A DNA stretch of 64,000 bases from NCBI RefSeq assembly GCF_000315625.1, contig NW_005434582.1, forward strand, positions 1-64,000. Direction: 5' to 3'. Shown here in pieces: positions 21,401-32,692 of this stretch. Position 1 is the first letter of the stretch. Each line of letters opens with the position of its first letter. The stretch comes from Guillardia theta CCMP2712. Taxonomy: Eukaryota; Cryptophyceae; Pyrenomonadales; Geminigeraceae. Made by a program: the position numbers and the translations under genes. The notes beneath the pieces were generated by a model. That model was given only the letters and a program-made list of their open reading frames with translations. It was not told the origin of the DNA and made no database searches.

Positions 21401-24364
21401 CAAAGGGAAGATGACGAAGAGGAGAATGTGCAGGAGGAGGAGGCAGGTCAAGAAGAGGAGGACAGCAGCACTGGAGGAAGGGAAGGAGGGGAGGAGGTGG
21501 AATTTGAGGTGGAGACAGTGCTGGAAGGATGGGAGCACAGCATCTTCAAGTCGCTCTTTGTCGACTGGCTCACTGCGTGCGGCACCAGCAGCAAGCAGCA
21601 AGTGGCTGCCTCGAGCCCGATCGTCGACGGGAAGCAGCTGGGGAGGCAGGCGAGGGCGACCATGACCCCGACCTCCAAGGGGGTCAGGAGGAGGTCGGAC
21701 GGGCACGTGGAGCTCGTGTGCGTGCAAGGGAGGAGGTTCATCACGGCGAGGAGTATCGACCCTGTGGCAGCTGCGGTGAACAATCGTGACATATTCATCC
21801 TCGATACTGGAAGGTGCGTGTACCAAAGGAACGGCAGGCAGTCCTCCCCTCAGGCCAAGGCCAAGGCGGCAGAGATCTGCCTGGCATACGTCCAGATGCA
21901 TGCGGGGAAGGCTCTGCATGTTGTGCTGGACCCTGATGATGACAAGGAACAGACGGGAGACAGCCTGGAGTTTTGGAACAGACTGGGAGGACGAGGAAAC
22001 GATAGAGGGACTGAGGAGGAGGAGGAGGAGGAGGCAGCGCCGGATGAGAGCGAAATCAAGTCGAGGATCAAGCTCTGGAAGGTGGGGGACGGCGGGGAGG
22101 CGATGAAAGAGATCCCGAGGCCTTACAGGCAGAGCTGTCTGTGCTCCGACGGCGCGTTTGTGCTCAGCTGGGAGGAAGAGCAGCTGTTTGTCTGGACGGG
22201 GAACATCGCGTCGACCAAGACGAAGCAGAAGGCGTTTGACTGGGCGGCTGAACTGCAAAGAGAGACGGAGAAGAAGAAGAAGAAGCTGGTAGCGGTGGAG
22301 GCGGCGGTCCAGTACGGAGAGCCGCCGCTGTTTCGCTCCCATTTCATCGGGTGGATCTCCGATCGCCTGCCCGACAGGAGTAGACCTGAGGAGAAGGCCA
22401 GTCACGAGCCTGCCAACTTGAAACTGGACAGCACGAAGATCCTTGAGAAAAGAGCTTCTGAGATCGACCTGGAGGCCATGGAGGGGAGTGGAGGCGCGAC
22501 TCTGCCGCTGATCACGCCGGCTGTCAAGCACGATGATGGTAGCACTGGTTCGTGCCGAGTGTGGGTTGTAGAGCAAGGAAGGCTCAAGGAGGTGGAGGCT
22601 GAGGTGGAGAAGGGGAGGGAGGAGGAGAACGAGACGGCTAGCCGTCCGCTCGTGCTTGACAGCAGGCACTGCTACGTGATGCGATACACCTACTGCCCCG
22701 GGATCGACAGGCAGCAGACTAGGAGCATCACATACGTGTGGCAAGGACGGTGGGCGGGAAGAGCGAGCGTAGCAGCAGCGGTGATGTCGATGAATGAAGT
22801 ATCGGCATCTTCGACTTCCGCCTTCCATGACGACAAGGAGGTCGTTCAGGAGGGAAAAGAGTCGCAGCACTTCCTCATCGCCATGGGCAAGGCGCTCATC
22901 ATCACTCCAGCCGAGCACACGGACGAGGGCAGGACGGAGCAGAGGAGCAGGCTGTTCATGGTGTGCGACTTCGGCGATGCTCCGTCCTCCGGCGCAGCAG
23001 TTGGGATGGCGGTGGAGGTGAAGGCAAGGATGGAAAGTTTCTACTCAGGCGCCTGCTACTTCCTCATCCCCTCCCAAGAGGAGGCGGGAGGCAAGGGCAG
23101 CTCAGTCGTGTATGTGTGGATGGGAACCGTCGCCAGGCAGCCGATGCGTGCGCTGGCAGAGACATGCGCCCGTGCTCTCGTGACGGCAGACGTGGAGGTC
23201 AAGCAGGTGGAGGAGGGGGAGGAGACGAAGGAGTTCTTGAAATGCCTGGGGGACGCGGAGAAAATGTCAAACTATGCTCGAGTGAACTTGAACGACGGCG
23301 GGAGAGCAGCAGGAGAGCAGCTGATGGGGTTGACCCGATTGTTTCACTTCGAGATGGCTGGGACGATGGTGAGGCCGAGGGAAGTTGCTCGCCCTTCTGC
23401 TCCGGTGAGGAGGAGAGGGAGGAGGAGCAGTGGGGGATGAGTTTGGAGAGGAGGGAGGAAGAGGAAGGCAGCGTCGGAGCCGTTCTTTCCTTAGATCACA
23501 TCTGCTGTAGGACCTCCTGGAGGCGCCGACTGGGATCTGCATGGTTGACCGTGCGGTAGTCAAAAGCTGTTTGACCTAACAACGTCTCTTACTCCTCCTT
23601 GCAGGACCCAAAGAGGCTCAGTGGCAGCTTGTATGTCTGGTACGAGCGAGATTGCAGTGAACAGGTTGGAAAATTAGTCGCATCTTCGTTCTTCCTTGCT
23701 GCTGCTGCTGCACTTGCTGCTGCTGCTGCTGCAGCTGTACTTGCTGCTGCCGCCGCTGCTGCTGCGGCACCTGCGTCTGCTGCACATGCTGCGTCTGCTA
23801 CTGCTGCACCTGCTGCTGCTGCCGCTGCTGCTGCCCCTCCTCCTGCCTCCTCCTTCTCTTGTCTGTTTCTTTTGACTCGCAGTCTGCAGAGACTTCAGTC
23901 TTGCCTCTCGGTCGCCAAGCGCTACTTGGACGCTCGCAATCGTCGACTTCAGTCCCAAGGCAAACACACTATGCCCACCTGATGCTTACCTGATACTCTT
24001 GCTGACTCTTCTCGATCCTTTGACCAGGTGCGTCAACGGAGAACTACGATGAAGAACCGACGCTGATCAAGCAGGGAGAGGTGGAGAACTTCCTTGTCTC
24101 CTTTGCCACTGAGAACTTCCATCTCTCCTGCTCCTTTCCCCTCCTTCACCTCCTTCACCTCCCCTCCCTCCTTCACCTCCCCTCCCTCCTTCACCTCCAC
24201 CTCCTTCCCTTCCTTCCGCTCCTTTCCCTCCTCCCCTCACCTCGACGAACTCATCGGTCTCGCTCCTACAGGAGACGGCTGACTTCTTCCGATGCTTCAT
24301 CGGCATGGATCGCTCCTTTCAACTGCAAGACCGACCAGCTCTCCCCTCCTTCCTTTCCTCCTAG
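18500..24364 (+). CDS. PDZ domain plus gelsolin/villin-repeat actin-binding protein
   Basis: Thirteen exons in consistent phase: 18500-18566, 18640-18720, 18838-18909, 18955-19019, 19240-19277, 19390-19442, 19499-20433, 20476-20523, 20579-23404, 23605-23664, 23890-23959, 24028-24080 and 24272-24364. Exons 2-4 encode a PDZ domain (ELYGIGLMFR, GIQPDGPAAESKMLSIDDVL, GTTVVLDVQ). Exon 7 is a Glu-rich spacer of about 310 residues. Exon 9 onward carries gelsolin repeats: RILVWHGASSSAQERVKALE, SYWSAMEVYGW, FVIASSFIGIFVWVGRESSQ, and similar blocks near 21740-22370 and 22650-23270. The end (SLYVWYERDCSEQ, SVAKRYLDARNRRLQSQG, TLIKQGEETADFFRCF) is a final repeat. Such proteins cap, sever or bundle actin. 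The 23960-24027 intron uses a GC donor. The acceptor of exon 8 could instead be at 20493. Confidence 0.85.
23695..23850 (+). repeat. GCT/CTG-rich triplet run inside an intron
   Basis: Interrupted GCT triplets fill the intron between the gelsolin exons ending at 23664 and starting at 23890. Confidence 0.8.
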
Positions 24365-24511
24365 TCTCGCGATCCGCCATGAAGGGCCAAACTGCTCCAA
24401 CTGCTCTCCAGCTCCTGACAGGCTGACGTTAGCGAGATAGTTGAGAGCGGCGGGTAGCAGCAAGTTGCGCAAGCTAGAGATCCGATCAAACAAGACTGCC
24501 GGAGCAAGACG

Positions 24512-24615
24512 ACATGTTTTCTTCAACGATTAGCAATAAATTTATGAGGTTTACAACAGCTCCCCACATGTTTTCTTCAACGATTAGCAATGAATTTATT
24601 AGGTTTACAACAGCT
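24512..24615. repeat. Two tandem copies of an approximately 55-bp AT-rich unit
   Basis: ACATGTTTTCTTCAACGATT is followed by AGCAATRAATTTAT and AGGTTTACAACAGCT; the block occurs at 24512 and again at 24567 with two or three mismatches. It lies just 3' of the MYB gene, between two convergent genes, so it may carry 3'-end signals. Confidence 0.8.
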
Positions 24616-24634
24616 CTAGGGTCGTTCTACTCCC

Positions 24635-25162
24635 TCACTCGGGCTCCCTCAGCTGCCTCAAGAAGAACTTCTGAGCATGCGATCGCACTTGCGCCACCGT
24701 CCTCGTCCCCACGGTCTCTGCGATCAACTCGGCGACGCCATGCCCGAGGCCCACGTAGACCCTGCCGTTGCTGGTCCTGGCGTCTATGGACGAGAAGGTT
24801 CTGACGGCCTCTACAAACCTCTCGTGCTCGTCACGAGACCATGGGCGACGGTTAACCTTACGAGGACCCTGGACGTCAACCTGTGCCGTCTCAATCATCT
24901 GACATAGCTCTATCCCATCCGTCTTTGTTGCATCGTTGTGCTCGATGTCCTGCGGTATGACAGAAGCAGCTAGTCTGAACTCAGCCTCATCTGAAGACGC
25001 ACTGAAGCAACATGGAGATCCGCAGAAAGAGCCCAAGTCTGACTCGGAGCTCGAGCTTACTACGCTCAGAGCCTCGTCTGTAAAGACATCTTCGGGATAG
25101 AGCGCCGCAATGGCGTCTTCGAGGTCACAAGACTGGAGATCAAGGCTGGTTGTATCGAACAT
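24635..25162 (-). CDS. SHAQKYF-class single-MYB transcription factor
   Basis: An intact single-exon frame of 175 residues. The N-terminal half is acidic and Ser-rich (SDLGSFCGSPCCFS), like an activation region. The C-terminal part is a MYB repeat starting RRPWSRDEHERFVEAV and ending VAQVRSHAQKFFLRQ, the diagnostic SHAQKYF signature (here SHAQKFF). In plants and algae this class includes circadian and stress regulators that bind GATA-like or I-box DNA. Between the first helix and the recognition helix there is an insert (TSNGRVYVGLGHGVAEL) longer than the usual GDWRGIAR stretch. The domain ends six residues before the stop. The specific target is unknown. Confidence 0.9.
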   Translation of the reverse strand: MFDTTSLDLQSCDLEDAIAALYPEDVFTDEALSVVSSSSESDLGSFCGSPCCFSASSDEAEFRLAASVIPQDIEHNDATKTDGIELCQMIETAQVDVQGPRKVNRRPWSRDEHERFVEAVRTFSSIDARTSNGRVYVGLGHGVAELIAETVGTRTVAQVRSHAQKFFLRQLREPE

Positions 25163-25251
25163 GACAGGCAGATGAGACGAGCAAGGTGGTTGAGGAGGAG
25201 GAGCAGGAGCAGGAGCAGGAGAAGGAGCAGTAGGAGCAGGAATAAGAGAAG

Positions 25252-25323
<72 letters not shown>

Positions 25324-25333
25324 GAGCAGCAGT

Positions 25334-25370
<37 letters not shown>

Positions 25371-26107
25371 CAGGCAGGAGCAGGAGCGCAGGCAGGGGCG
25401 GGGGCAGGTCTTATGGAGGAGCGGACGACGGAGGGATTGCAGTTTTATCGTCTCTAGCGAGAAGGGTTAATAATACTTTTATATCTGCACCTGTCAGCAA
25501 CGACAGGATATGCTCGAGGAGCACGTCGAGACATGACTCTGTTCACCTTGGATGACAGGGATTGAGGGGGGTGGGGTGGTGTCACGTGCTATAGTAAAGA
25601 TATATCAAGAATAAAATAAATATAAATTGGGACAAGATATCTTTAAAACCCCCTTGCGTTGCACCTGCCCCCTCCCTTGCACCTCCTGCACCTTATCAGC
25701 TCCCCGCCCCCTGTTCTCCTTATGTGAAACCTTCCTCGTGACTGTTTATCCTCCTCCTCCTCCCCCCTCCCCCCATCTCCTCCATCACCTTCTCCCCTTC
25801 TCTTGACGCCTTAAGTGACACTTCTTTCATACGAACTCCTGGCGCCCTGTGATGGGTTGCCGTAGACCTCTCCTGTTCAAGGTTTCTCTTGCTCCTGCAC
25901 TTCACTCTGCTTGGAGTGGTTCGCTGTAACCAAGCTGATCCGATCGCGCAATGATGATCATTACCTGATAACAGTGACGCAAATGATGCCTTTCAGAACG
26001 CTGACCCAAAAACCGGAAGGTGTATGTTATACACGTTCGATTAACACATTTAGTACATTACAAAGATTCTCTACTCGATTGATAATCACGACATGTATTT
26101 TCTTCCT
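25163..26107. other. Intergenic spacer with GAGCAG and TAG triplet repeats
   Basis: (GGAGCA)n at 25195-25240 and 25322-25400 brackets a (TAG)n run at 25250-25321. This lies upstream of the MYB gene and could be part of its promoter. ORFs across it are only poly-Ser/Arg or poly-Leu translations. From 25560 to 26107 nothing is recognisable. Confidence 0.7.
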
Positions 26108-29100
26108 TCACTCCTGCTGCTCTCCTTCCTTCGTACCCTCCTGGCTCTGATCTTTCCCGTCCACATCCTCTACCTGTGGTTCCTCTATTCCTTGGCTCTC
26201 ACCCGCAGATGTAACTCCCTTTTTCGATTCACCTTCCTCTTCACCTTCATCAGGCGTCTTCTCAACCCCCTCCTCCGTCCCTCCTCCTTGCACCGTCCCA
26301 CCCTCTGAAGCAGCTCCTGCCCCTCCTCCAGCTCCTGCCTCCAGCACCGCGTCTTTGATGTCAGTCTTGTCTGCTGGAGCTGTAGCCGGTGCTGGTGCCT
26401 CCTCCCCATCAGTAGGATTCGCAGTGCTGTCGACTTCTCCCTCCTGTTCTGCCACGGCTAGTTGATCCTCCACTCTCCGCTCCTGTTGATCTGCGCCTGC
26501 TACTGTAGTCGCAGCTCCTTCTTCTCCTTGCACAGAAGCCATCTCCTCCTCCTCCTCCACTGCCTCCTGCGGTAATCGAGGAGAAGCCTCTCCCACCTCG
26601 GCTGCAGCTCCAGCTCCATCCATGCCCACAAGCTCCTCGGGCACTCCCGTCTCGTTCCCTTCAGCAACGGCTGTCTCCTGTTGCAGAGGAGACAGCATTT
26701 CAGCTGCAGCTCCTTCCTGTCTTGCGTCGGCGCTCGCCGCCTCCTCCTGCTCTGCTGCTGCCATGGCAGCGTCCACGTCCTCTACCGCCTGCTCCACCGC
26801 GTTCATCGACTCTTCCTCTGCTGTCTGAATCATCTCAGCCTCCTCCTCGTTAGCATCGTGCCTTCCTTCGTCTCCCTTGGTGCTGTCATCCGTTGCCTGC
26901 TGCTGCTGCTCCTCCTCACCCCCGATGTCCTCTTCATTTTGCTGCTGCTGCTGCTCCTGCCACTGGACGCTCTCGTCGGCATCTGCTGGGTTTGCCGCGT
27001 TCGACTCTTCTCCACCCTGAGCACCGATGTCTTGGCCAGCGACATCCTCCTCCCCAATCTGCTCCTCCTCGATCTGCTCCTGTTCAATCTGCTCCTGTTC
27101 GTCGAGCTCTTGCGACAGGTTCACTTCATCTTGGTCTTCCACAGGGTCGACCTCCTCCCTCCTCTCCTCTCCCTCCATCCTGCTGTCTCTGACTTCCACG
27201 TCTCCATCTTCTACTTCCAAGATCTCTTCCTCCTCCACTACATCCCTCTTCCCGCTCTCTCCCAGCTCACTAGACTCTCTATGCTGAGCGCTCTCCTTTT
27301 CCTGGTCTTCCTGACCCTCTCCTCCCAATCTTCCATCATCCGCTCTCCCCTCCTGCCCCTCCTCCTGGCTTTGAGCTCGTTCCTTCACTTTCGCCTTAAC
27401 GCCATCTGCCCTTTCCTCCTCCTCCTTCTCCTCCTCCTCCTCCTCCTCCTCCTCCCCACTGGCTTCATCCTGTTCAAGGGCAGCGTCACTCGCGAGGAGG
27501 CCATGGCAGCTTCCATACCTCGTACTCGGCTGACTTTGCGTCTCTCTCGTCATAATCTTCGTTCAAATCTCGCTGCAAGTGCACAAGGTAAGGGAGGATA
27601 AAGACAAGGCAAGACAAGGCAAAAACACACACCACAGAGCAACACAGCAACACAGCAACACAGAGAGCAACAGAGCAACACAGAGCAATGCATCTGTTCT
27701 ATCTTGTTGTCCCTTGTCTCCATCCCATCTCACCTGGGGATTAATTGCTACAGCAGAGGTTCCATGCTCAACCTCGTTGAGCCGCCGCCGCAGTTCCTCG
27801 ATCTGAAGGAGGAAGAGACACTATCAGCAAACGAGAAGGAAGGAAGGGACAAGGAAGGGAAGGGACAAGGAAGAAATGATTGGAGGAAGGGATGGTATGT
27901 TTAGAACGGCAGGAGCCGGGATCTACCTGTTTGATAAGTGAATTCTCTTTTGCTCTTTCCTGCGAGCCGATCGCCCTGACAGTTTTCTTGATGTCCAAGA
28001 TTTCCTCCCACTGCCTCTCGTTCGCAGTGTGCAGATCTGACATTTCAGATCAGACGGTATGGAGCCAGGAAGAGGGGAGGGGAGGGGAAGAGTAAAGGAA
28101 GGCAGGGAGAGAACAGGGAAGTTGATTGGAGTAGGAGGACTGAGGAGAAGAGAGGAGAGGAGAGGAGAGGAGAGGAGAGGAGAGGAGAGGAGAGGAGAGA
28201 GGATGGGATGGGATAGAATGAAGAGAGGGGATAGCAGGAGGAGAGAGGAGAAATTTGCGTCATCTCACCATTCGCAAGGTCGGCAATCTTCTCTCTGTTC
28301 AAAACTTCTAACGTGTGCAACCTCTTCCCCTGCTCCTCTGTCTGCGCCTGAGAAGGGGAAGAGGGTTAGTGGAGCAAGGGAGGGAAGAAGGGAAGAGAAA
28401 ATGGAGAGTGAGGAGGTGGTGGAGGAGGAGGAGGAGAAGGAGGAGGAGGAGGAAGGGGAGGAAGAGGGGGAGGAAGAGCAGGGAGCTGTAGCACCTGTAC
28501 ATCAAGGTAGATCGCATCCATCCTAGCTGACAGCTGGTTGACGTCCTCTGACGTCCTGACCTGAGCGTGTCGGAGCCGCTGCTCCACCCCCTCCTCGAAG
28601 TTCGTCTGCTCCTGCAGCATCCTTTGTGTGACCCCCTCGTGCTCTTCCAGCCTTAGTAGGATGCTCTGCCGCGTCTGCCTCTCCTCCCGCAGGCTGGACT
28701 CCAGCTCGCTGTGTACTCGGATCAAGGAGGAGGAGACTTTCTCCCGCAGCTCTGCCATTCCCCTCGCCTGCTGCTGCTTCGTGTCCCCGAGTTGCTCCCC
28801 CTGCCGCTCTTGCACGCCCCGCAGGGCCTGCATCCCTTCCTCCATCCTCTCCGACATCATCTTCACCTGCATGCTCGTCTCCTCTTGCACCTGAGACGCC
28901 AGCGACCGGATCCTCACGCTCTCCTGCTGCATCTCCTTCCACATCCCCTGCACTGACTGCACCTTCTCCTTCATCTGCGCCGACGAGCTCTGCACGAGCT
29001 CCTTCTGCCTCTTCCTCTCCCTCTCGAACAGCATCGCAAACCCGTCCATCCTCCTCCTCATCTCCTCGCCCTCTAGCTTGCAGCCCTCCAGCCCCTCCCT

Positions 29101-29990
29101 CAGCATGCCCTCTAGCCGAAGCCGAGCTCCTTCTATCTCCTCCCGCAGGCTCCTCGTCCTCTCCTGCAGCATGGCCTGCATGGTCCCCAGCTCGCTCCTG
29201 AGCTCGCTCTCCATCCTCGCTACCCCGTCGCTCTCCCTCTCCAGCTCCTCCTTGATCGCCTTCATCACTCATTCAGCTCCTCTCTCAGACCTGCCGCCTC
29301 CTGCTGCCGCTCCCCCCGCTCTAGCTGAACCACCTGCTCCAGCGCAGAGAACTTCTCCACGCTCCCTAGCTCATACTTCCTCAGGCTGTCCAGAACCATC
29401 TGCGTCCTCCTCTCCAGCCCCGCACGCATATCCTCCTCCATCTTTCTCATCTTCTCCTCAGCAGCTCGGCACTGCCTCCCCGCCTCCCTCGCCAGCGTCT
29501 CGGCCGAGACGTTCGCCTCCTCCCTCTCCTCCAGCTCACGCTTCATCCTTTCTGTCTGGTTCTGCAGCTCCTGCTCGAAGAGCCTCCTGCTCCTCTGGAC
29601 TTCTGCCATCACATCCCGCAACTTCACCTCCATCTCTGTCTTCAGCTGCAGCAGCGAGTTCGACGCCGTGGCCTCCCTCCTGTCCAGCGATCGCGTGTTC
29701 GCTTCTCCCGCCTGCAACCTGCTCTCCATCGCGCTCATCCTCCTCGCCATAGCCTCTGACAGCTGCTTCACTTCCTGCTGCGTTACCTGCAGCTCCTTCC
29801 TTGCCTGACCTAGCTCCTCCATCAACGCTACATTCTCCATCAGCTGAGGAGCATGCTTCACGATGATCGACGGGAGGACCTGGCGATTTCTCTGTTCGTT
29901 CCTCTGCATCGGGTTGGCGAACCTTGGCAGGTTCTCTCTCTCGAGGTTCTGCGAAGGGTTGTAGTCGACGCCATATGGAGGATTGCTCAT
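26108..29990 (-). CDS. Long coiled-coil protein with acidic C-terminal tail
   Basis: The start at 29990 gives MSNPPYGVDYNPSQNLEREN, then heptad-rich helices for about 500 residues (29990 to 28495). Short exons 28269-28347, 27927-28036, 27734-27802 and 27519-27572 continue the coil (REKIADLANG, RQWEEILDIKKTV, IEELRRRLNEVEHG). The last exon, 27469-26108, is a 453-residue Glu/Gln/Ala-rich tail. Downstream phases all agree. Around 29265 the coil changes frame. A 71-nt GTCTGA-to-GGGGTAG intron (about 29224-29294) would keep phase, as would a one-base indel; the first is preferred but not proven. No domain is recognised. A cytoskeletal or basal-body role is plausible for the architecture but is only inference. 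Confidence 0.7.
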
Positions 29991-30654
29991 GGTCTACAGC
30001 AAGGGAAGACAGCTTTTGAGTATAGGGATGGGGGGTTAGGAGTTTCAAGAGCGACGCGATCGCATCAGTCGTCCTGTCTTGCCGTCTTCGTCTTCCTGTA
30101 CCATCAGTCACGAGTGTGAACAAGACAGAAAACTCAAAGCAGGTGAAGAGGTTTCTAAGATCGCCCCCTCTCTTTAGCCTTCCCTTCTCGTAGCTATGTT
30201 TGACACCGAGCTCACTCCGCAACCCCAGTCTTCCGAGCCTTGATCTGTGTTCGACACCTTGCCCGCATGCACATCATCTCGTCTATCTGCCTGTCTGTCT
30301 ACCTGTCTACCCTCCTCTCTTCCTCTCTTTCTCCCTCCTCTCCCCGACCCTTCCGTACTGCCATGAAAATTTTTCGATTTCCGTTGGAGGTTGTATGAGG
30401 GGGATGAAGTAAGTCTGGGGCCTGTGTGGGTATGAGGGTATTCTAGCTCTGTTGTATGGGATGAGGGTTTAGAGCTGAAGATCTCTACTCCCCGTGATAG
30501 CTCATTTTTATTATTATCTCACTTATGAAATAATCTATCTATACCCCATAGGTTTCTTTGTCTGCAATCAGCAGACCACACCAAAAGGTCACCCCACCCC
30601 ATCTCGCCACCCAACCCCCCACCACCATCAAGTGGTCTGACAACCCCACCCACC
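29991..30654. other. Intergenic spacer between divergent genes, no gene seen
   Basis: It separates the minus-strand coiled-coil gene from a plus-strand gene starting at 30655, so it probably holds both promoters. CT-rich DNA at 30290-30360 and ACCCCACC-rich DNA near 30580-30640 are visible. No TATA element could be assigned. Confidence 0.5.
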
Positions 30655-31237
30655 ATGAGGAATCTGGAGCCTACGGTTGGTCTTCTCTCATGTATATCAT
30701 CATATCATATAGACTCATTTAATGAAATTGATACCTTTGAGCACCTGAAATTCCCTTTCCCAATCTGGATTGCCCTACCTTGCAGTATAACCCCATGGTG
30801 TCCACATCTTACCCTACCCTGCAGAGAAACTCAATAATGTACCAGGTACCCTCCCACCCCTTCAACACCCAATAGTCAACAAGTCTTCCATTGCCATCAT
30901 ATCGTGTGTATGCTGAAATTTCATATTGGATTACATAAGAAATCAGGTACCTTTGGACACTTTTTCCAAGATCAAACCGAGCAGCAATGGACACCCGTAC
31001 TCTATCCCCCTGGAACCCCTGGACCTCCCAGTCATCACCTACGACCAGGCCGCAATGGGGATCCGACCCAACGAGGGAGGGAGGACGAGGAGGAGCGGGA
31101 GTGGGAGAGGGGGGAGGCGCTTCAAAGAGAGGAGAGAGGAGAGAGGCACGAATGACAGGACAAGGATGCAAAAAGGTAGGAGTGAGGGAGGGAGAAGCAA
31201 AGGAGGACATGCAAACGAAAGCGAAAAAATGAGCTAG
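30655..31237 (+). CDS. Hypothetical 123-residue basic protein
   Basis: A three-exon model in phase: 30655-30675 (MRNLEPT), 30786-30845 (YNPMVSTSYPTLQRNSIMYQ) and 30947-31237. The third exon begins VPLDTFSKIKPSSNGHPY, continues with IPLEPLDLPVITYDQAAMG and ends in an Arg/Gly-rich basic tail. Acceptors are CTTGCAG and AAATCAG, with a TATGCTGAAAT branch-like motif before the second. No family is recognised. Support comes from phase agreement and the non-repetitive, Pro/Tyr-rich composition of the first 60 residues. The basic tail lies in GA-rich DNA and its end is less certain. Confidence 0.5.
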
Positions 31238-31405
31238 TGAAGGTGGCAGTAAGTGAACCAAGTTTGAGAAGAAGTGCGGGTAAACAGGAGGAGGTTGTCT
31301 GCTATAGATCGAGCATATCTAACGGATATTACGTGCCATAGTCTGCTATATCACGTGCCAAAGAAACTAACATAGCTCTCCACAGCCAGTTGATATCAGC
31401 CTGGC

Positions 31406-32327
31406 ATGGGGCAGTGCTTTAGTCGATGCTTTGGTCACAATGGTGACGCGGTAAGTTCGCCGACGAGCCTCTCGACTAGAGCTGATGTGAGGCAGGACGT
31501 GGAGGAGACGCTGCTGGTTGATGATGACCTGCTCGATGTCACTCCGCAAGCATCAAGAGGTATTTTCCCACTTCCCAATGAGCACGCAAGACTAATGAGA
31601 TACAGCAGGAAGGGAGCAAGAAATTCACCAGCGGGAAAGCACGCCCGCAGAGGAAGCAGCGGCGAGGAAGAAGGCAGAGGAGGAGGCGGCAGCAAGGGAG
31701 AAGGCCAAGCAGGAGGAGGCGAAGAAGAAGGCGGAGGAGGAGGCAGCGGCGAGGAAGAAGGCAGAGGAGGAGGCGGTAGCAAGGGAGAAGGCCAAACAGG
31801 AAGAGGCGAAGAAGAAGGCAGAGGAGGAGGCAGCGGCAAGGAAGAAGGCAGAGGAGGAGGCGGCAGCAAGGGAGAAGGCCAAGCAGGAGGAGGCGAAGAA
31901 GAAGGCGGAGGAGGAGGCAGCGGCAAGGAAGAAGGCAGAGGAGGAGGCGGTAGCAAGGGAGAAGGCCAAGCAGGAGGAGGCGAAGAAGAAGGCGGAGGAG
32001 GAGGCAGCGGCGAGGAAGAAGGCAGAGGAGGAGGCGGCAGCAAGGGAGAAGGCCAAGCAGGCGGAGGCGAAGAAGAAGGCGGAGGAGGAGGCAGCGGCGA
32101 GGAAGAAGGCAGAGGAGGAGGCGGCAGCAAGGGAGAAGGCCAAGCAGGAGGAGGCGAAGAAGAAGGCGGAGGAGGAGGCAGCGGCGAGGAAGAAGGCAGA
32201 GGAGGAGGAGGCAGCAAAGAAGTCAGGCGAGGCAGGGCTTCAAAGTATGGGAGCAGTGGAGTCTGCAGAGCCTGTCGAATCTGATCAGAAAGGTGGTGAT
32301 GATCTTTCTGGTAGCCTTTTTCATTGA
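31406..32327 (+). CDS. Lipid-anchored charged single-helix protein (MGxC N-terminus, 30-residue repeats)
   Basis: Exon 1 (31406-31559) starts MGQCFSRCFG: Gly2 fits N-myristoylation, and Cys4 and Cys8 fit palmitoylation. The intron 31560-31608 (GTATTT to CAGCAG) shifts to the frame that reads AAARKKAEEEAAAREKAKQE, then EAKKKAEEEA, repeated about six times to the stop at 32325-32327, giving 290 residues. The unspliced frame reads as Gly/Glu-rich nonsense. The repeat unit is 90 bp. Its K-K-A-E-E-E spacing places opposite charges at i and i+4, typical of ER/K-type stable single alpha helices. A short C-terminal tail (LQSMGAVESAEPVESDQ) follows. No homologue is recognised; a membrane-tethered rod or spacer is inferred. 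Confidence 0.75.
31665..32220 (+). repeat. 90-bp coding tandem repeats (about six units)
   Basis: The unit GCGGCAAGGAAGAAGGCAGA continues through GGAGAAGGCCAAGCAGGAGG and GCGAAGAAGAAGGCGGAGG. Copies differ by single codons (GCA/GTA, GAG/GCG). Confidence 0.85.
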
Positions 32328-32692
32328 CTCTGACTAGGTGAAGGTGCTGGTACTGCGGGGGAAGGAGCTTCTCAAAGCGGTCAGAGAGGACGAGGGCAGG
32401 GCGGGTCACGTGGAGGAGGCAAGAGAAGGGGAGGAAAGAAGAAGTAGAGGAGTAATCGAACCCTTGGTGGTCCTCGTGCGAGAGCTCATGCAAGGCTAGA
32501 GGAATGAAAGCACAGCAACTTCCAAAAGGCACAGCAACTTCAACTTTTGGTTTAAATCTTCAAAGTTGGAAGACCAAGTCGAATCCTTCTTGTCCCATCA
32601 TTGCTCACACCTCCCTCTTCCACCCCCGCCATACCCTCACACACTTCATCCCCCTCCTTTTCCTTCACCTCCTCTTCCTCCACCATTGATGG

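Noticed and set aside
21089-22918. 609-codon minus-strand ORF opposite the gelsolin exon
   Set aside because: Shadow of the coding strand; the plus frame matches gelsolin repeats and the minus frame matches nothing.
25172-25555. Arg/Ser-rich ORF resembling an SR protein
   Set aside because: Produced by GAGCAG and TAG triplet repeats; no RRM or other domain.
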